Below, piece by piece: positions 51,536-60,150 of a DNA stretch of 64,000 nt. The translations under genes were made by a program, and so were the position numbers. Within the stretch, counting starts at the first letter, position 1, and each line of letters begins with the position of its first letter. The notes below the pieces were generated by a model. That model saw nothing but the letters and a program-made list of their open reading frames with translations. It was not told where the DNA came from and searched no databases. Origin of the DNA: Acidobacteriota bacterium (GTDB lineage Bacteria > Acidobacteriota > Holophagae > Holophagales > Holophagaceae); contig JACQZU010000020.1 in NCBI GenBank assembly GCA_016213735.1, positions 124,001 to 188,000 on the forward strand, given 5' to 3'.

Positions 51536-51898
51536 ATGATCGACATCACCGACGTCCGCATCTCCAAGATCGAAGGGGACGAGAAGCTCCGGGCCTTCGC
51601 CACCATCATCCTTTCGGACTCCTTCCTCGTGGGGGACCTGAGGGTGGTCGAGGGCGAGGACGGATTCTTCGTCGCCATGCCCAGCAAGCGCAAACGGGAC
51701 GGATCCTTCAAGGACATCGCCTACCCTCTGAACAACGAGGTCCGGGCCCTGATCGAAGAGCGGGTGCTCCAGGCCTACGAGGCCGCCACGGGGAACCGCG
51801 CCATCAGCCGCCTCGAGAAGGGCGAGCCCGGCCCGGTCCGGCCCGACCTGCTGGGCGTCGAGGAGTTCGGTTTCACCCCGAAGACGAATCCGAACTGA
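51536..51898 (+). CDS. spoVG: SpoVG-family RNA/DNA-binding regulator
   Basis: A 120-aa protein starting MIDITDVRISKIEGDEKLRA and continuing ATIILSDSFLVGDLRVVEGE and MPSKRKRDGSFKDIAYPLN, the SpoVG core. The C terminus is extended by about 20 residues. SpoVG regulates gene expression by nucleic acid binding in Firmicutes, Borrelia and other phyla. Confidence 0.95.
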   Translation: MIDITDVRISKIEGDEKLRAFATIILSDSFLVGDLRVVEGEDGFFVAMPSKRKRDGSFKDIAYPLNNEVRALIEERVLQAYEAATGNRAISRLEKGEPGPVRPDLLGVEEFGFTPKTNPN

Positions 51899-51935
51899 TC
51901 CCTTGCGGACCGCCTTCCGGAATTGGGCTCGGCAT

Positions 51936-52102
51936 CACCTCCACGTGACTCGGGCCCTTCCTGTGCCCTCGCCCTTCGGGCGGCCATCGCCTGCGGCGAT
52001 TCCGTCCGCGTCCAGGATGGGCCTCGTCACCACCTCCTCGTGACTCGGGCACTTCCTGTGCCCTCGCCCTTCGGGCGGCCATCGCCTGCGGCGATTCCGT
52101 CC
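51936..52102. repeat. Tandem duplication with a 95-bp period
   Basis: Copies at 51936-52007 and 52031-52102 are about 72 bp long and differ at only a few positions. Each contains two hairpin-forming blocks: GCCCTTCGGGC and ATCGCCTGCGGCGAT. They lie between spoVG and the CAU tRNA. The function is unknown. They might be a REP-like element or a structured RNA. Confidence 0.75.
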
Positions 52103-52122
52103 TATCTCGCAATCCTGCTCGA

Positions 52123-52198
52123 TGGTGGCCCCGCAGGGATTCGAACCCTGGACCAGGCGGTTATGAGCCGCCAGCTCTGACCGCTGAGCTACAGGGCC
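52123..52198 (-). tRNA. tRNA with CAU anticodon, probably tRNA-Ile2
   Basis: A 76-nt cloverleaf with encoded CCA, acceptor GGCCCTG/CGGGGCC, anticodon arm GGCGG-CTCATAA-CCGCC and T-arm CAGGGTTCGAATCCCTG. G1-C72 pairing and the lack of three consecutive G-C pairs at the base of the anticodon stem exclude initiator Met. C4-G69 and C5-G68, and the GGCC...GGGGCCACCA ends, resemble Ile2 substrates of TilS. Elongator Met is the alternative. Confidence 0.85.
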
Positions 52199-52273
52199 AT
52201 TCCGATGATAGCCAGGGACGGGCGCGGCCCGCCATGGACGAAAACCCGCGCCCACGCTAGGATTGAGGGCCTC

Positions 52274-52347
52274 TGGGGAGTCGCCAAGTGGTAAGGCAGC
52301 GGGTTTTGGTCCCGCCACCGAGGGTTCGAATCCTTCCTCCCCAGCCA
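52274..52347 (+). tRNA. tRNA-Gln (UUG)
   Basis: A 74-nt cloverleaf: acceptor TGGGGAG/CTCCCCA, discriminator G, encoded CCA, anticodon arm GCGGG-TTTTGGT-CCCGC (TTG in the DNA) and T-arm GAGGGTTCGAATCCTTC. It diverges from the CAU tRNA. Confidence 0.96.
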
Positions 52348-52429
52348 ATGTATTCCGGGGGACCGCGCTGCGCGCTACACCCCCGGGCCCCCGCGCTCGG
52401 GGCGGGGAACCCGCCCCTCGCTTCGTGCG

Positions 52430-52448
52430 TGGGGAGGAAGGATTCGAA
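52430..52448 (-). repeat. 19-bp inverted copy of the tRNA-Gln 3' end
   Basis: TGGGGAGGAAGGATTCGAA is the exact reverse complement of 52325-52343, which is the T-arm and acceptor of tRNA-Gln. It lies about 86 nt downstream and upstream of the cyclophilin gene. It may be a remnant of a tRNA-targeted insertion, or create a long RNA stem. Confidence 0.8.
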
Positions 52449-52503
52449 TCGGACCTGGCGCGGGTGGATGCTACTTTCAAAGGACATTTATCCTGGAGCC
52501 CTC

Positions 52504-53073
52504 GTGCGAATCCTGCTGGCCCTATTCCTCGCCCTGCCTCTCCTCTCCGCCACCCCCCGGCCCCGGGTCCTGTTCACGACCAGCCTGGGCTCTTTCACGG
52601 TGGAACTGGCGCCGGACGCGGCGCCCAAGACCGTGGAGAACTTCCTGGGCTACGTGCGGTCGGGGCACTACAAGGGCACCGTCTTCCACCGGGTCATCAA
52701 GGACTTCATGGTCCAGGGAGGCGGCTTCACCGAGGACCTGGCCCGGAAGGACACGCGGAGCGCCGTCGACAACGAGGCGGACCAGGCCAAGGCCAAGGGC
52801 TGGACCCACAAGCGGGGGACCCTGGCCATGGCCCTGCCCCAGAACAACCCCTTCGGCGCCACGGCCCAGTTCTTCATCAACGTGAAGGACAATCCCAGCC
52901 TGGACTTCAAGGCCAAGACCATGAAGGACTATGGCTACTGCGTCTTTGGCAAGGTGGTCGCCGGCATGGACACCGTGGACAAGATCCGGTCCGTCAAGAC
53001 GGGGCTTCAGAAAGGCATGAAGGACGTCCCGGTGAAACCCGTGGTGATCACCGAGGCCAAGGAACTCAAGTAG
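52504..53073 (+). CDS. Secreted cyclophilin-type peptidyl-prolyl isomerase
   Basis: GTG 52504 with GGAG about 6 nt upstream gives a signal peptide (ILLALFLALPLLSA) and a cyclophilin domain: FTTSLGSFTVELAPDAAPKT, GTVFHRVIKDFMVQGG and ATAQFFINVKDNPSLD. It would assist folding of exported proteins. Length 189 aa is normal for PpiA-type enzymes. Confidence 0.93.
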   Translation: MRILLALFLALPLLSATPRPRVLFTTSLGSFTVELAPDAAPKTVENFLGYVRSGHYKGTVFHRVIKDFMVQGGGFTEDLARKDTRSAVDNEADQAKAKGWTHKRGTLAMALPQNNPFGATAQFFINVKDNPSLDFKAKTMKDYGYCVFGKVVAGMDTVDKIRSVKTGLQKGMKDVPVKPVVITEAKELK

Positions 53074-53104
53074 GGGCCTTGCCCGTGGCGGCCAGGGGGC
53101 GCAT

Positions 53105-53124
53105 AATTCAACATCTGTTGAATT
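53105..53124 (+). promoter_or_regulatory. Palindromic TetR operator
   Basis: AATTCAACA (53105-53113) and TGTTGAATT (53116-53124) form a perfect 9-bp inverted repeat with a TC centre. It ends 4 nt before the GTG of the TetR gene. The site fits autoregulation of the regulator and its ABC operon. Confidence 0.8.
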
Positions 53125-53128
53125 TCCC

Positions 53129-53797
53129 GTGAGTCCAACCGCCCAGCGCTCCGCATCCCGAGGCCCCCGCCCCTCCCCAGTGGCAACGGGGGCGATCCTG
53201 GACGCTGCCCAGGAGGTCTTCTCGCGTTCGGGGTTGGAGGGCGGAAGCCTCCGGGCCATCGCCCGGCGGGCCGGGTGTGATCCCGCCCTGATCTACTATC
53301 ACTTCGCCAACAAGGAGGCCCTGTTCCTGGCCCTCGTAGACCGGCGACTCCCACCCCTTGGGGCGGACTTGGAGCGCCTGGCCGCCGATCCAGGACCCGG
53401 GAACCTCGAAACGCGTCTCTGGGCGGTCCTGGAGACCTTCCGTCGGCATCTGGGGGAGGACCTGGGCTTCCGGACCCTGCTCCGGGGTCAGGTGGCCCAG
53501 GGCACGGACAGTGTCCGCAACGCGGTGGAGCATCACCTCCGGCGCATCGCCACTCCGGTTTCCCAAATCCTTTGCCAGGGCATGGCCTCGGGAGAGGTCC
53601 GGAAGGACCTCGACCCCCTGCTGACCACCTTCTTCATCCTCCGCATGCACCTGGAGATCCTGGACCTGTTTCCCTCCCTCGGGGGACGCCTGACGGGCAT
53701 GCGCGGACCCCGGGCTCTGGAGCAGGCCCGGAGAACCTGGCTCGAATTCGTCCTGCGGGCCCTAGCTCCCCCATCCCCTCCCGAGGTCCGGCCATGA
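53129..53797 (+). CDS. TetR-family regulator of the downstream ABC operon
   Basis: The N-terminal HTH is ILDAAQEVFSRSGLEGGSLR with AIARRAGCDPALIYYHFANK, followed by a variable ligand-binding domain. The GTG at 53129 lies just after a palindromic operator. It overlaps the HlyD gene by 4 nt. The order TetR-HlyD-ATPase-permease resembles E. coli cecR-ybhGFSR. The ligand is unknown. Confidence 0.92.
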   Translation: MSPTAQRSASRGPRPSPVATGAILDAAQEVFSRSGLEGGSLRAIARRAGCDPALIYYHFANKEALFLALVDRRLPPLGADLERLAADPGPGNLETRLWAVLETFRRHLGEDLGFRTLLRGQVAQGTDSVRNAVEHHLRRIATPVSQILCQGMASGEVRKDLDPLLTTFFILRMHLEILDLFPSLGGRLTGMRGPRALEQARRTWLEFVLRALAPPSPPEVRP

Positions 53798-54753
53798 GAA
53801 CCCCGTCCCTGATCCTCATCCTCTCTCTGGTCCTGCCGGGGATCGCATGTCGCCGGCAGGACAGCACCCTCCTGGACGGCCGTCTGGAGGCCTACCAGAG
53901 CGACCTCGGCCCCCGGGTGGCCGGGCGCCTGAAGGATGTGCGGGTCCAGGAGGGGCAGCGGGTCAAAGCCGGAGACCTGCTGGCCCTGGTGGAGGCCGAG
54001 GAACTGGATGCCGCGGTGGCGCGGGACCTGGCCGCCCTGGACGGGGCCCGGGCCCGGAAGCTCCAGGTGGATCGGGGCAACCGGGCGGAGGACATCGCCC
54101 AGGGGGAGGCGCGGGTCCAGGACGCCCAGGCGGCCCTCTCCCTGGCGGAAGAAAACCTCGGCCGGGCCCGGCGGCTCCACCAGGAACGCATCCTCTCCCA
54201 GGCGGACCTGGACGGCGCACGGACCGCCCGGGACCGGGCGGCCGCGAACCTCGAACTCCAGCGCAAGGCCCTCGCGGAACTGGTGGCGGGCGCCCGGGTG
54301 GAGGAACGGATGGCCTCCGACGCCCAGGCGCGGCAGGCCCAGGCGGTGCTGCAACAGACCCGGACCAGCGCGGGCTTCACCGAGATCCGGGCGCCATTCG
54401 ACGGGGTGGTGCTTCACCGCCTCCGGGAACCGGGGACCGTCCTGGGAGCGGGTCAGCCCGTGCTCACCCTGGCCCGGGGGGACGCCCTCTGGGTCCGCGT
54501 CTACATCCCCCAGACCCTCCAGGTGAGGGTGAGCGTGGGGCAGGCGGCCACCGTGGAAACCCTGGACGGTCGGCGCCTGGAGGGCCGCCTTACCGAGCTC
54601 TCCAGGGATCCCGAATTCACCCCCAAGGTCGTCGAGACCGCCGAGGAGCGGGTCAACCTGGTGTACCCCGGAAGGGTGACCCTGCCCCTGGCCTGGGAGA
54701 AATCCCTCGCCCCGGGCCAGGCGGTGAAGGTCCGGATCCAGGCCGCTCCGTGA
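53794..54753 (+). CDS. HlyD/YbhG-type periplasmic adaptor lipoprotein
   Basis: A signal peptide with lipobox LPGIAC is followed by a beta-barrel/lipoyl segment (VQEGQRVKAGDLLALVEAEE), a long alpha-helical hairpin (about residues 75-190) and a second lipoyl half (FTEIRAPFDGVVLHRLREPG). It links the inner-membrane ABC transporter to an outer-membrane factor. No outer-membrane channel gene is near. Confidence 0.9.
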   Translation: MRTPSLILILSLVLPGIACRRQDSTLLDGRLEAYQSDLGPRVAGRLKDVRVQEGQRVKAGDLLALVEAEELDAAVARDLAALDGARARKLQVDRGNRAEDIAQGEARVQDAQAALSLAEENLGRARRLHQERILSQADLDGARTARDRAAANLELQRKALAELVAGARVEERMASDAQARQAQAVLQQTRTSAGFTEIRAPFDGVVLHRLREPGTVLGAGQPVLTLARGDALWVRVYIPQTLQVRVSVGQAATVETLDGRRLEGRLTELSRDPEFTPKVVETAEERVNLVYPGRVTLPLAWEKSLAPGQAVKVRIQAAP

Positions 54754-55643
54754 CCCTCCTCCTCCGGGCGCAGGGCCTCACCCTCACCTACCCGGGGGGC
54801 ACCCGGGCCGTGCGGGGTCTGGACCTGGAGCTGCGGGCGGGGGACCTCCTGGGCCTCATCGGACCCGACGGGGCCGGCAAGAGCAGCGTCTTTCGCATGC
54901 TCGTCAGGCTCCTGCGCCCCACCGCCGGGCGCCTCGAACACCCTCTGGGGGCCCGCGGAATCGGTTATGTGCCTCAATCGTTCAGCCTGGCGCCGGATCT
55001 CAGCGTGGAGGAGAACCTGCGACTTCAGGCAGGGCTCTTCGGACTCCAGGCCCCGGAGACCCGCATGGGCGAACTCCTGGAATCGGTGGGCCTGGCCTCC
55101 TTCCGGGCCCGCCCCGCCGGAGCCCTCTCCGGGGGCATGAAGCAGAAACTCTCCCTCTGCTCCGCCTTGCTGCCCTCCCCGGCGCTGCTCCTCCTGGACG
55201 AGCCCACCACGGGGGTGGACCCCGTGTCCCGCCGCGAGTTCTGGGACCTTCTCCACGGCGTCCACGAGGAGGGCGTGGCCATTCTCTTTTCCACCCCCTA
55301 CATGGACGAAGCCGAATACGCCCACCGGGTGATGTTCATGGAGGCGGGTCGGATCCTTGATTCCGGAACCCTCGAAGAATTGCGAAGCCGATTGCCCGGA
55401 CTCATGGTGAGGATGATGGCGCGGGACCGTGAGACCGCGATGGCCAGGCTCCGGGAGTTCTCCCCCCTCGAGGCCTTCGGCGAAGGGGAGGAACTGCGGG
55501 TGCGCTTCCCCGACCAGGATCCCGATGCCCTCCTCTCCCGGCTGGCCTCATGTCCGGAACTGAAGCATCCCCGCCTCTGCCCCATCTCCCTCGAGGACGT
55601 GTTCCTCCACCTGCTCGGGCAGGGGGAGGGGGTCCATGCCTGA
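54750..55643 (+). CDS. ABC transporter ATPase, first of pair
   Basis: Walker A GPDGAGKSS, signature ALSGGMKQKLSLCSALL, Walker B LLLLDEPTTGVDP and H-loop-like FSTPYMDEAEYA. It is homologous to the N-terminal half of the dual ATPase YbhF. GTG 54750 overlaps the adaptor stop. It overlaps the next ATPase by 8 nt. Confidence 0.92.
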   Translation: MTLLLRAQGLTLTYPGGTRAVRGLDLELRAGDLLGLIGPDGAGKSSVFRMLVRLLRPTAGRLEHPLGARGIGYVPQSFSLAPDLSVEENLRLQAGLFGLQAPETRMGELLESVGLASFRARPAGALSGGMKQKLSLCSALLPSPALLLLDEPTTGVDPVSRREFWDLLHGVHEEGVAILFSTPYMDEAEYAHRVMFMEAGRILDSGTLEELRSRLPGLMVRMMARDRETAMARLREFSPLEAFGEGEELRVRFPDQDPDALLSRLASCPELKHPRLCPISLEDVFLHLLGQGEGVHA

Positions 55644-56571
55644 ATCCGTCCTCCAGGTGGAGCGGCTCACCAAGCGCTTCGGTGATTTCACCGCGGTGCG
55701 TGAGGTGAGCTTCGACATCGCCCAGGGGGAGATCTTCGGATTCCTCGGACCCAACGGCGCCGGGAAGAGCACCACCATCCGGATGCTCTGCGGCGTGCTG
55801 GCCCCCACCGCGGGACGGGCCTCGGCCCTGGGGAGGGACCTCTTCACCCAGGCCGACCAGGTCCGGGGCCGCATGGGCTACATGAGCCAGAAGTTCAGCC
55901 TCCTGCCCGACCTCAGCGTGGAGGAGAACCTCCGCTTCTTCGGAGGGCTGTACGGCCTGGCGGGGTCGCGCCTGGACTCGGAACTGGAATTCCGCCTCAA
56001 GGAGATGCAGGTGCTGGCCATTCGCCACCAGCTGGTGTCCGGCCTGAGCACCGGGGAGCGGCAACGGGTGAGCCTGGCGGCCAGCACCCTCCACCGCCCC
56101 GAGGTCCTCTTCCTGGACGAGCCCACCAGCGGCGTGGATCCTCTCCGCCGGCGCCAGTTCTGGGACGCCATGAAGGAATTGGTGCGGGAAGGCATCACCA
56201 TCCTCGTCACCACCCACAACCTGGCCGAGGCGGATCAGTGCGACCGGCTGGCCTTCATCCTGGGGGGGGCCCTCCGGGCCACCGGCCGCCCCAGGGACCT
56301 GAAGGAGGGCCTGGGACAGCAGGTGCTCGTGCTTCGGGGAGACGCCTACCGTGGGCTTCGGGCCGCCGCCGCCGGGATGCCGGGAGTCCTTTCCGCCGTC
56401 CTCCAGGGGCGCTCGGTGCGCCTGGCCCTGCCGGCCAAGGCCGATCCCGGAGGCATCCTGGATTCCCTGGCCGCCCTCGGCCTGGACTTCGAGGCCTCGG
56501 AGCCCGAACTTCCCTCCCTCGAGGATCTTTTCGTGGACCTGGTCCGCCTGGACCGGAAGGAGGCCGCCTGA
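55636..56571 (+). CDS. ABC transporter ATPase, second of pair
   Basis: Walker A GPNGAGKSTTIRMLCGVL, signature LSTGERQRVSLAAST, Walker B LFLDEPTSGVDP and H-loop VTTHNLAEAD. It matches the C-terminal half of YbhF. Encoding the halves as separate overlapping genes implies a heterodimer. The next gene starts within its stop. Confidence 0.92.
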   Translation: MPESVLQVERLTKRFGDFTAVREVSFDIAQGEIFGFLGPNGAGKSTTIRMLCGVLAPTAGRASALGRDLFTQADQVRGRMGYMSQKFSLLPDLSVEENLRFFGGLYGLAGSRLDSELEFRLKEMQVLAIRHQLVSGLSTGERQRVSLAASTLHRPEVLFLDEPTSGVDPLRRRQFWDAMKELVREGITILVTTHNLAEADQCDRLAFILGGALRATGRPRDLKEGLGQQVLVLRGDAYRGLRAAAAGMPGVLSAVLQGRSVRLALPAKADPGGILDSLAALGLDFEASEPELPSLEDLFVDLVRLDRKEAA

Positions 56572-57698
56572 TGTGGACCCGCGTGAAGGCCCTCGTCTGG
56601 AAGGAGTTTCTCCAGCTCCGCCGCGACCGCTTCACCCTCGCCTTCGTGGTGGGCATGCCCCTCATGCAGCTGGTGATATTCGGCTTTGCGATCAACTATG
56701 ACGTGAAGCACCTGCCCGCGGTGGTCCTGGACGAGTCCCACAGCCAGGAGAGCCGCAGCTTCGTGGACGGCCTGGAGGCCACCCAGTACTTCGACGTGAA
56801 GCACCAGGTGGCCTCGGAGTCTGACCTGCGGAAGGAGATCGACACGGGGCGGGCCAAGGTGGGGGTGTGGTTCCCCCCGGACTACGCCCGCATGCTCCGC
56901 TCGGGGCAGACGGCCCAGGTGATGGTCGTGGTCAACGCCTCCGACCCCACCACCTCCGGCTCCGCCATTTCAACTGTGACCGGGGTGGCCAACCTCAGGA
57001 GCACTCAGGTCCTCTTCGACCGCATGGGCCTGGGACCCTCCTCCAGGCCGCCCGTGCCCATCGAGGTGCGGGTGCGCCCCTGGTACAACCCCAACATGCG
57101 CAGCCCCACCTTCATTGTTCCCGGACTCATCGGGATCATGATGGCCATGACCTGTGTGGTCTACGCCTCCGCCAGCATCGTGAAGGAGCGCGAGCGGGGC
57201 ACCCTGGACCAGATCCTGGTGACGCCCGTGAGCCCCCTGGAACTCTTCCTGGGCAAGGCCATCCCCGTGGTGATCATGGCCTACATCCAGCTGAGCTTCC
57301 TCACCCTGGTGGGCTACCTCGTCTTCCAGGTGCCCGTGACCGGCTCCCTGCCCCTGCTCTACCTCTGCGCGGTCTTCTTCATCGTGCCCATGCTGGGCAT
57401 CGGGATCCTCATCAGCACCAAGGCCCAGACCCAGGCCCAGTCCAACCAGATGGGCATGCTCACCTTCATGCCCATGGTCTTTCTCAGCGGCTACGTCTTT
57501 CCGATCGAGGGCATGCCCCTCTTCTTCCAGGGCATCAGCCAGGTCATCCCCCTCACCCACTTCATCAACATCGTGCGGGCCATCGTCCTGCGCGGGGTGG
57601 GCCTGGAGGCCTTCTGGCCGTCCATCGTGAAACTCCTGGTGCTCACCCTGGTGATCTGGACCGCGGCGCTGCGGAGCATGCGGCGGGCCAGCGCCTGA
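56571..57698 (+). CDS. ABC-2 type permease
   Basis: A 375-aa protein with N-terminal TM helix (FTLAFVVGMPLMQLVIFGFA), a periplasmic domain of about 130 aa and five C-terminal TM helices including YASASIVKERERGTLDQILV. It corresponds to YbhS or YbhR. E. coli has two such permeases and here only one is present, so it probably homodimerises. Substrate is probably drug-like or lipid-like (inference). Confidence 0.9.
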   Translation: MWTRVKALVWKEFLQLRRDRFTLAFVVGMPLMQLVIFGFAINYDVKHLPAVVLDESHSQESRSFVDGLEATQYFDVKHQVASESDLRKEIDTGRAKVGVWFPPDYARMLRSGQTAQVMVVVNASDPTTSGSAISTVTGVANLRSTQVLFDRMGLGPSSRPPVPIEVRVRPWYNPNMRSPTFIVPGLIGIMMAMTCVVYASASIVKERERGTLDQILVTPVSPLELFLGKAIPVVIMAYIQLSFLTLVGYLVFQVPVTGSLPLLYLCAVFFIVPMLGIGILISTKAQTQAQSNQMGMLTFMPMVFLSGYVFPIEGMPLFFQGISQVIPLTHFINIVRAIVLRGVGLEAFWPSIVKLLVLTLVIWTAALRSMRRASA

Positions 57699-57747
57699 GG
57701 GCCTCGAGGACCCACGGGTCCTCTTCGTCTCGTGCCCGACCGCTACA

Positions 57748-58899
57748 ATGGGACCCGAGGTCTGGATGCCCGACGCCGCCCCGCACCTGGAACGATTCGT
57801 GACCGACCCGGACCTTCTTCCCGTGGCCCGGAAAATCGCCGCCGGCGAACGCCTCTCCTTCGAGGACGGGCTCCTGCTCTACCAGACGGGGGACCTGACG
57901 GGTGTGGGCGCCCTGGCGCATCACGTCCGCCTCCAGAAGCACGGCCTCCGCACCTATTACGTGGCCAGCCGCCGCCTGAGCTACACCAACATCTGCTACA
58001 CCCACTGCCAGTTCTGCGCCTTCCAGGCCAAGCCCGGGGACCCCCGGGCCTACGTGCTCAGCGCCGAGGATATCGTCCGGGAGCTGGAGAAACCCGAGAG
58101 CCGGGGGGTGCGCGAGCTGCACATGGTGGCGGGCCACTACCCCAAGCTGAAGATCGAGTACTTCGAGGACCTCTTCCGGAAGGTCAAGGCCGCCTTCCCG
58201 CAGATCCACCTTAAGGTCTTCACCATGGTGGAGATGGACTACTACGCCCGGAACAGCCGGATCTCCGTGGAGGCATTCCTGGACCGGTGCGTGGCCGCGG
58301 GCCTGGAGAGCTGTCCCGGCGGCGGCGCGGAGATCTTCGACGAGGGCATCCGGGAGCAGATCTGCATCGGCAAGAAGGACGCCGAGACCTGGCTGCGGGT
58401 GGCGGAGATCTGCCACCGCCGGGGCGTGCCCACCAACTGCACCATGCTCTACGGGCACATCGAGAAGCCCGAGCACAAGGTGGACCACCTGCTGCGGCTG
58501 CGGGAGCTCCAGGACCGCACCGGGGGCTTCCTGGCCTACATCCCCCTGGCCTACCAGGTGGAGGACAACGAACTGGGCCGCACCCACGAGATCCACGAAA
58601 CCACGGGCACGGCGGACCTTCGGGAGATCGCGGTGGCCCGCCTCCTTCTCGACAACGTGCCCCACATCAAGGCCTACTGGGTGATGATCACCGAGGGCCT
58701 GGCCCAGGTGGGGCTCAGCTACGGCGCCAACGACCTGGACGGCACCATCGTGGAAGAAGAAATCGCCCACCGGGCGGGCGCCAAGACCCCCCAGGCGCTC
58801 TCCCGGTCCGAGCTGGCGCGCCTCATCACCGAGGCGGGCTTCGAGGCCGTGGAGCGGGACAACCTCTACCACGAGGTTCCCCAGGCCCTCCCGGCCTGA
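57748..58899 (+). CDS. mqnE: Aminofutalosine synthase MqnE (radical SAM)
   Basis: MqnE converts the chorismate-derived vinyl ether made by MqnA to aminofutalosine. The cluster motif is CYTHCQFCAF. Other MqnE features are HMVAGHYPKLKIEYFEDL, SCPGGGAEIFDEGIREQIC and TNCTMLYGHIEKPEHKVDH. Its homologue MqnC is 53 kb away. The other futalosine enzymes (MqnA, MqnB, MqnD) are not visible here. ATG 57748 is used; ATG 57766 is possible. Confidence 0.93.
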   Translation: MGPEVWMPDAAPHLERFVTDPDLLPVARKIAAGERLSFEDGLLLYQTGDLTGVGALAHHVRLQKHGLRTYYVASRRLSYTNICYTHCQFCAFQAKPGDPRAYVLSAEDIVRELEKPESRGVRELHMVAGHYPKLKIEYFEDLFRKVKAAFPQIHLKVFTMVEMDYYARNSRISVEAFLDRCVAAGLESCPGGGAEIFDEGIREQICIGKKDAETWLRVAEICHRRGVPTNCTMLYGHIEKPEHKVDHLLRLRELQDRTGGFLAYIPLAYQVEDNELGRTHEIHETTGTADLREIAVARLLLDNVPHIKAYWVMITEGLAQVGLSYGANDLDGTIVEEEIAHRAGAKTPQALSRSELARLITEAGFEAVERDNLYHEVPQALPA

Positions 58900-58902
58900 A
58901 CC

Positions 58903-59556
58903 ATGGCCCGCCGCCCCCTCGTGAAGGTGTGCTGCATCGCCAGCCTCGCGGAGGCGGGGCTGGCCCAGGCCCACGGCGCCTCCGCCCTGGGCCTGGTCTC
59001 GGCCATGCCCTCGGGGCCCGGAGTCATCCCCGAGCAGCTCATCGCGGAGATCGCCGGGGCCCTGCCGGCGGTGGACACCTTCCTCCTCACCGCCCTCCGG
59101 AACGCGGAGGACCTGGCCGCCCAGCACCGGCGCTGCCGGACCCGCACGCTCCAGCTCGTGGACCGCGTGGACGCCGTCGAACTTCGCAAACTCCGAGGCC
59201 TCCTTCCCGCGGTCCGCCTCGTCCAGGTGGTCCATGTCCAGGGCCCCCGCTCCGTGGACGAAGCCCTCGCGGTGGCCCCCCTGGTGGACGCCCTGCTGCT
59301 GGATTCGGGGAACCCCGCCCTGGAGAGGAAGGAACTGGGGGGAACCGGACGCACCCACGACTGGCTCCTGAGCCGGAGGATCCGCGAGGAGGCTGGCCGG
59401 CCCGTGTGGCTCGCCGGCGGGCTCCATCCAGGCAACGTGGCCGAGGCCGTGGCCTGCGTCGAACCCCATGGGGTGGACGTCTGCTCGGGGCTCCGCCGCG
59501 GCGGAGTCCTGGACCCCGGGCTCCTGGCGGCCTTCTTCGCGGCCCTGCCCGCATGA
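58903..59556 (+). CDS. trpF: Phosphoribosylanthranilate isomerase TrpF-like
   Basis: The TIM-barrel motifs of TrpF are present: VKVCCIASLAEA (normally KICGIT), GASALGLV, LLLDSGNPALERKELGGTGR and WLAGGLHPGNVAEA followed by GVDVCSGLRRGG. The catalytic Cys in strand 1 and Asp in LLLD are kept. The second Cys in VKVCC is unusual. No other trp gene is nearby, so the substrate should be treated as likely rather than certain. Confidence 0.8.
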   Translation: MARRPLVKVCCIASLAEAGLAQAHGASALGLVSAMPSGPGVIPEQLIAEIAGALPAVDTFLLTALRNAEDLAAQHRRCRTRTLQLVDRVDAVELRKLRGLLPAVRLVQVVHVQGPRSVDEALAVAPLVDALLLDSGNPALERKELGGTGRTHDWLLSRRIREEAGRPVWLAGGLHPGNVAEAVACVEPHGVDVCSGLRRGGVLDPGLLAAFFAALPA

Positions 59557-60125
59557 GCGCCGAACGGGATGGGCTCCGCCAGCACTTCCAGGCCCTGCGG
59601 GAGGGCATCCCCGAGGGGCGGGCTGCCGCGGCTTCGGGGATCATCGGCGGGCGGATCGAGGCCTTCTGCGTCTCCAGGCGCCTCCGGCGGATCGGGGTCT
59701 TCTGGCCCCGTCCAGGAGAGGTGGACTTGCGCCCGCTGATCCGGAAACGGAGCGATTGGCTCTGGTACTTCCCCCGGGTGGCGAGCACCCACCCCCCTCG
59801 CCTGGCCTGGGGCACGGAGCCTCTGCAGGAAGGCCTGTGGGGACGGAAGGAACCGGTGCTGACCCAGCATTTCCTTCCTCCGGTGGACCTCCTGCTCGTG
59901 GCCGGGCTGGCCTTCGACGAGGCGGGCTACCGCCTGGGTGAGGGGGAGGGCTACGTCAACGCCCTGCTGGAGCGTCTGGACGCGAAGGTCCAGGCCTACG
60001 GAGTGGCTTTCGAGGCCCAGGTGGTCGGGGGCCTCCCGCTGGAGCCCCGGGACCTTCCACTCTCAGGGCTCTTCACGGAAACAAGGCTGCGCCGATTCTC
60101 GGCCCCGGAGGACGGGGAAGTCTAG
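59553..60125 (+). CDS. 5-formyltetrahydrofolate cyclo-ligase family protein
   Basis: A 190-aa protein with the family's fold: IGVFWPRPGEVDLRPLI, VDLLLVAGLAFDEAGYRLGE and the degenerate GEGEGYVNALLERL in place of GxGGGYYDRFL. The altered nucleotide-binding loop suggests a divergent member, although the C-terminal substrate region is kept. It overlaps trpF by 4 nt. Confidence 0.82.
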   Translation: MSAERDGLRQHFQALREGIPEGRAAAASGIIGGRIEAFCVSRRLRRIGVFWPRPGEVDLRPLIRKRSDWLWYFPRVASTHPPRLAWGTEPLQEGLWGRKEPVLTQHFLPPVDLLLVAGLAFDEAGYRLGEGEGYVNALLERLDAKVQAYGVAFEAQVVGGLPLEPRDLPLSGLFTETRLRRFSAPEDGEV

Positions 60126-60150
60126 AATGGGCCCGTTCGAGGGACGGGCC

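Noticed and set aside
52123-52198. CAU tRNA as initiator tRNA-fMet
   Set aside because: G1-C72 is paired and the anticodon stem lacks the three consecutive G-C pairs at 29-31/39-41.
57643-59469. 608-residue minus-strand open frame
   Set aside because: It lies antisense to mqnE and trpF, which carry diagnostic motifs.
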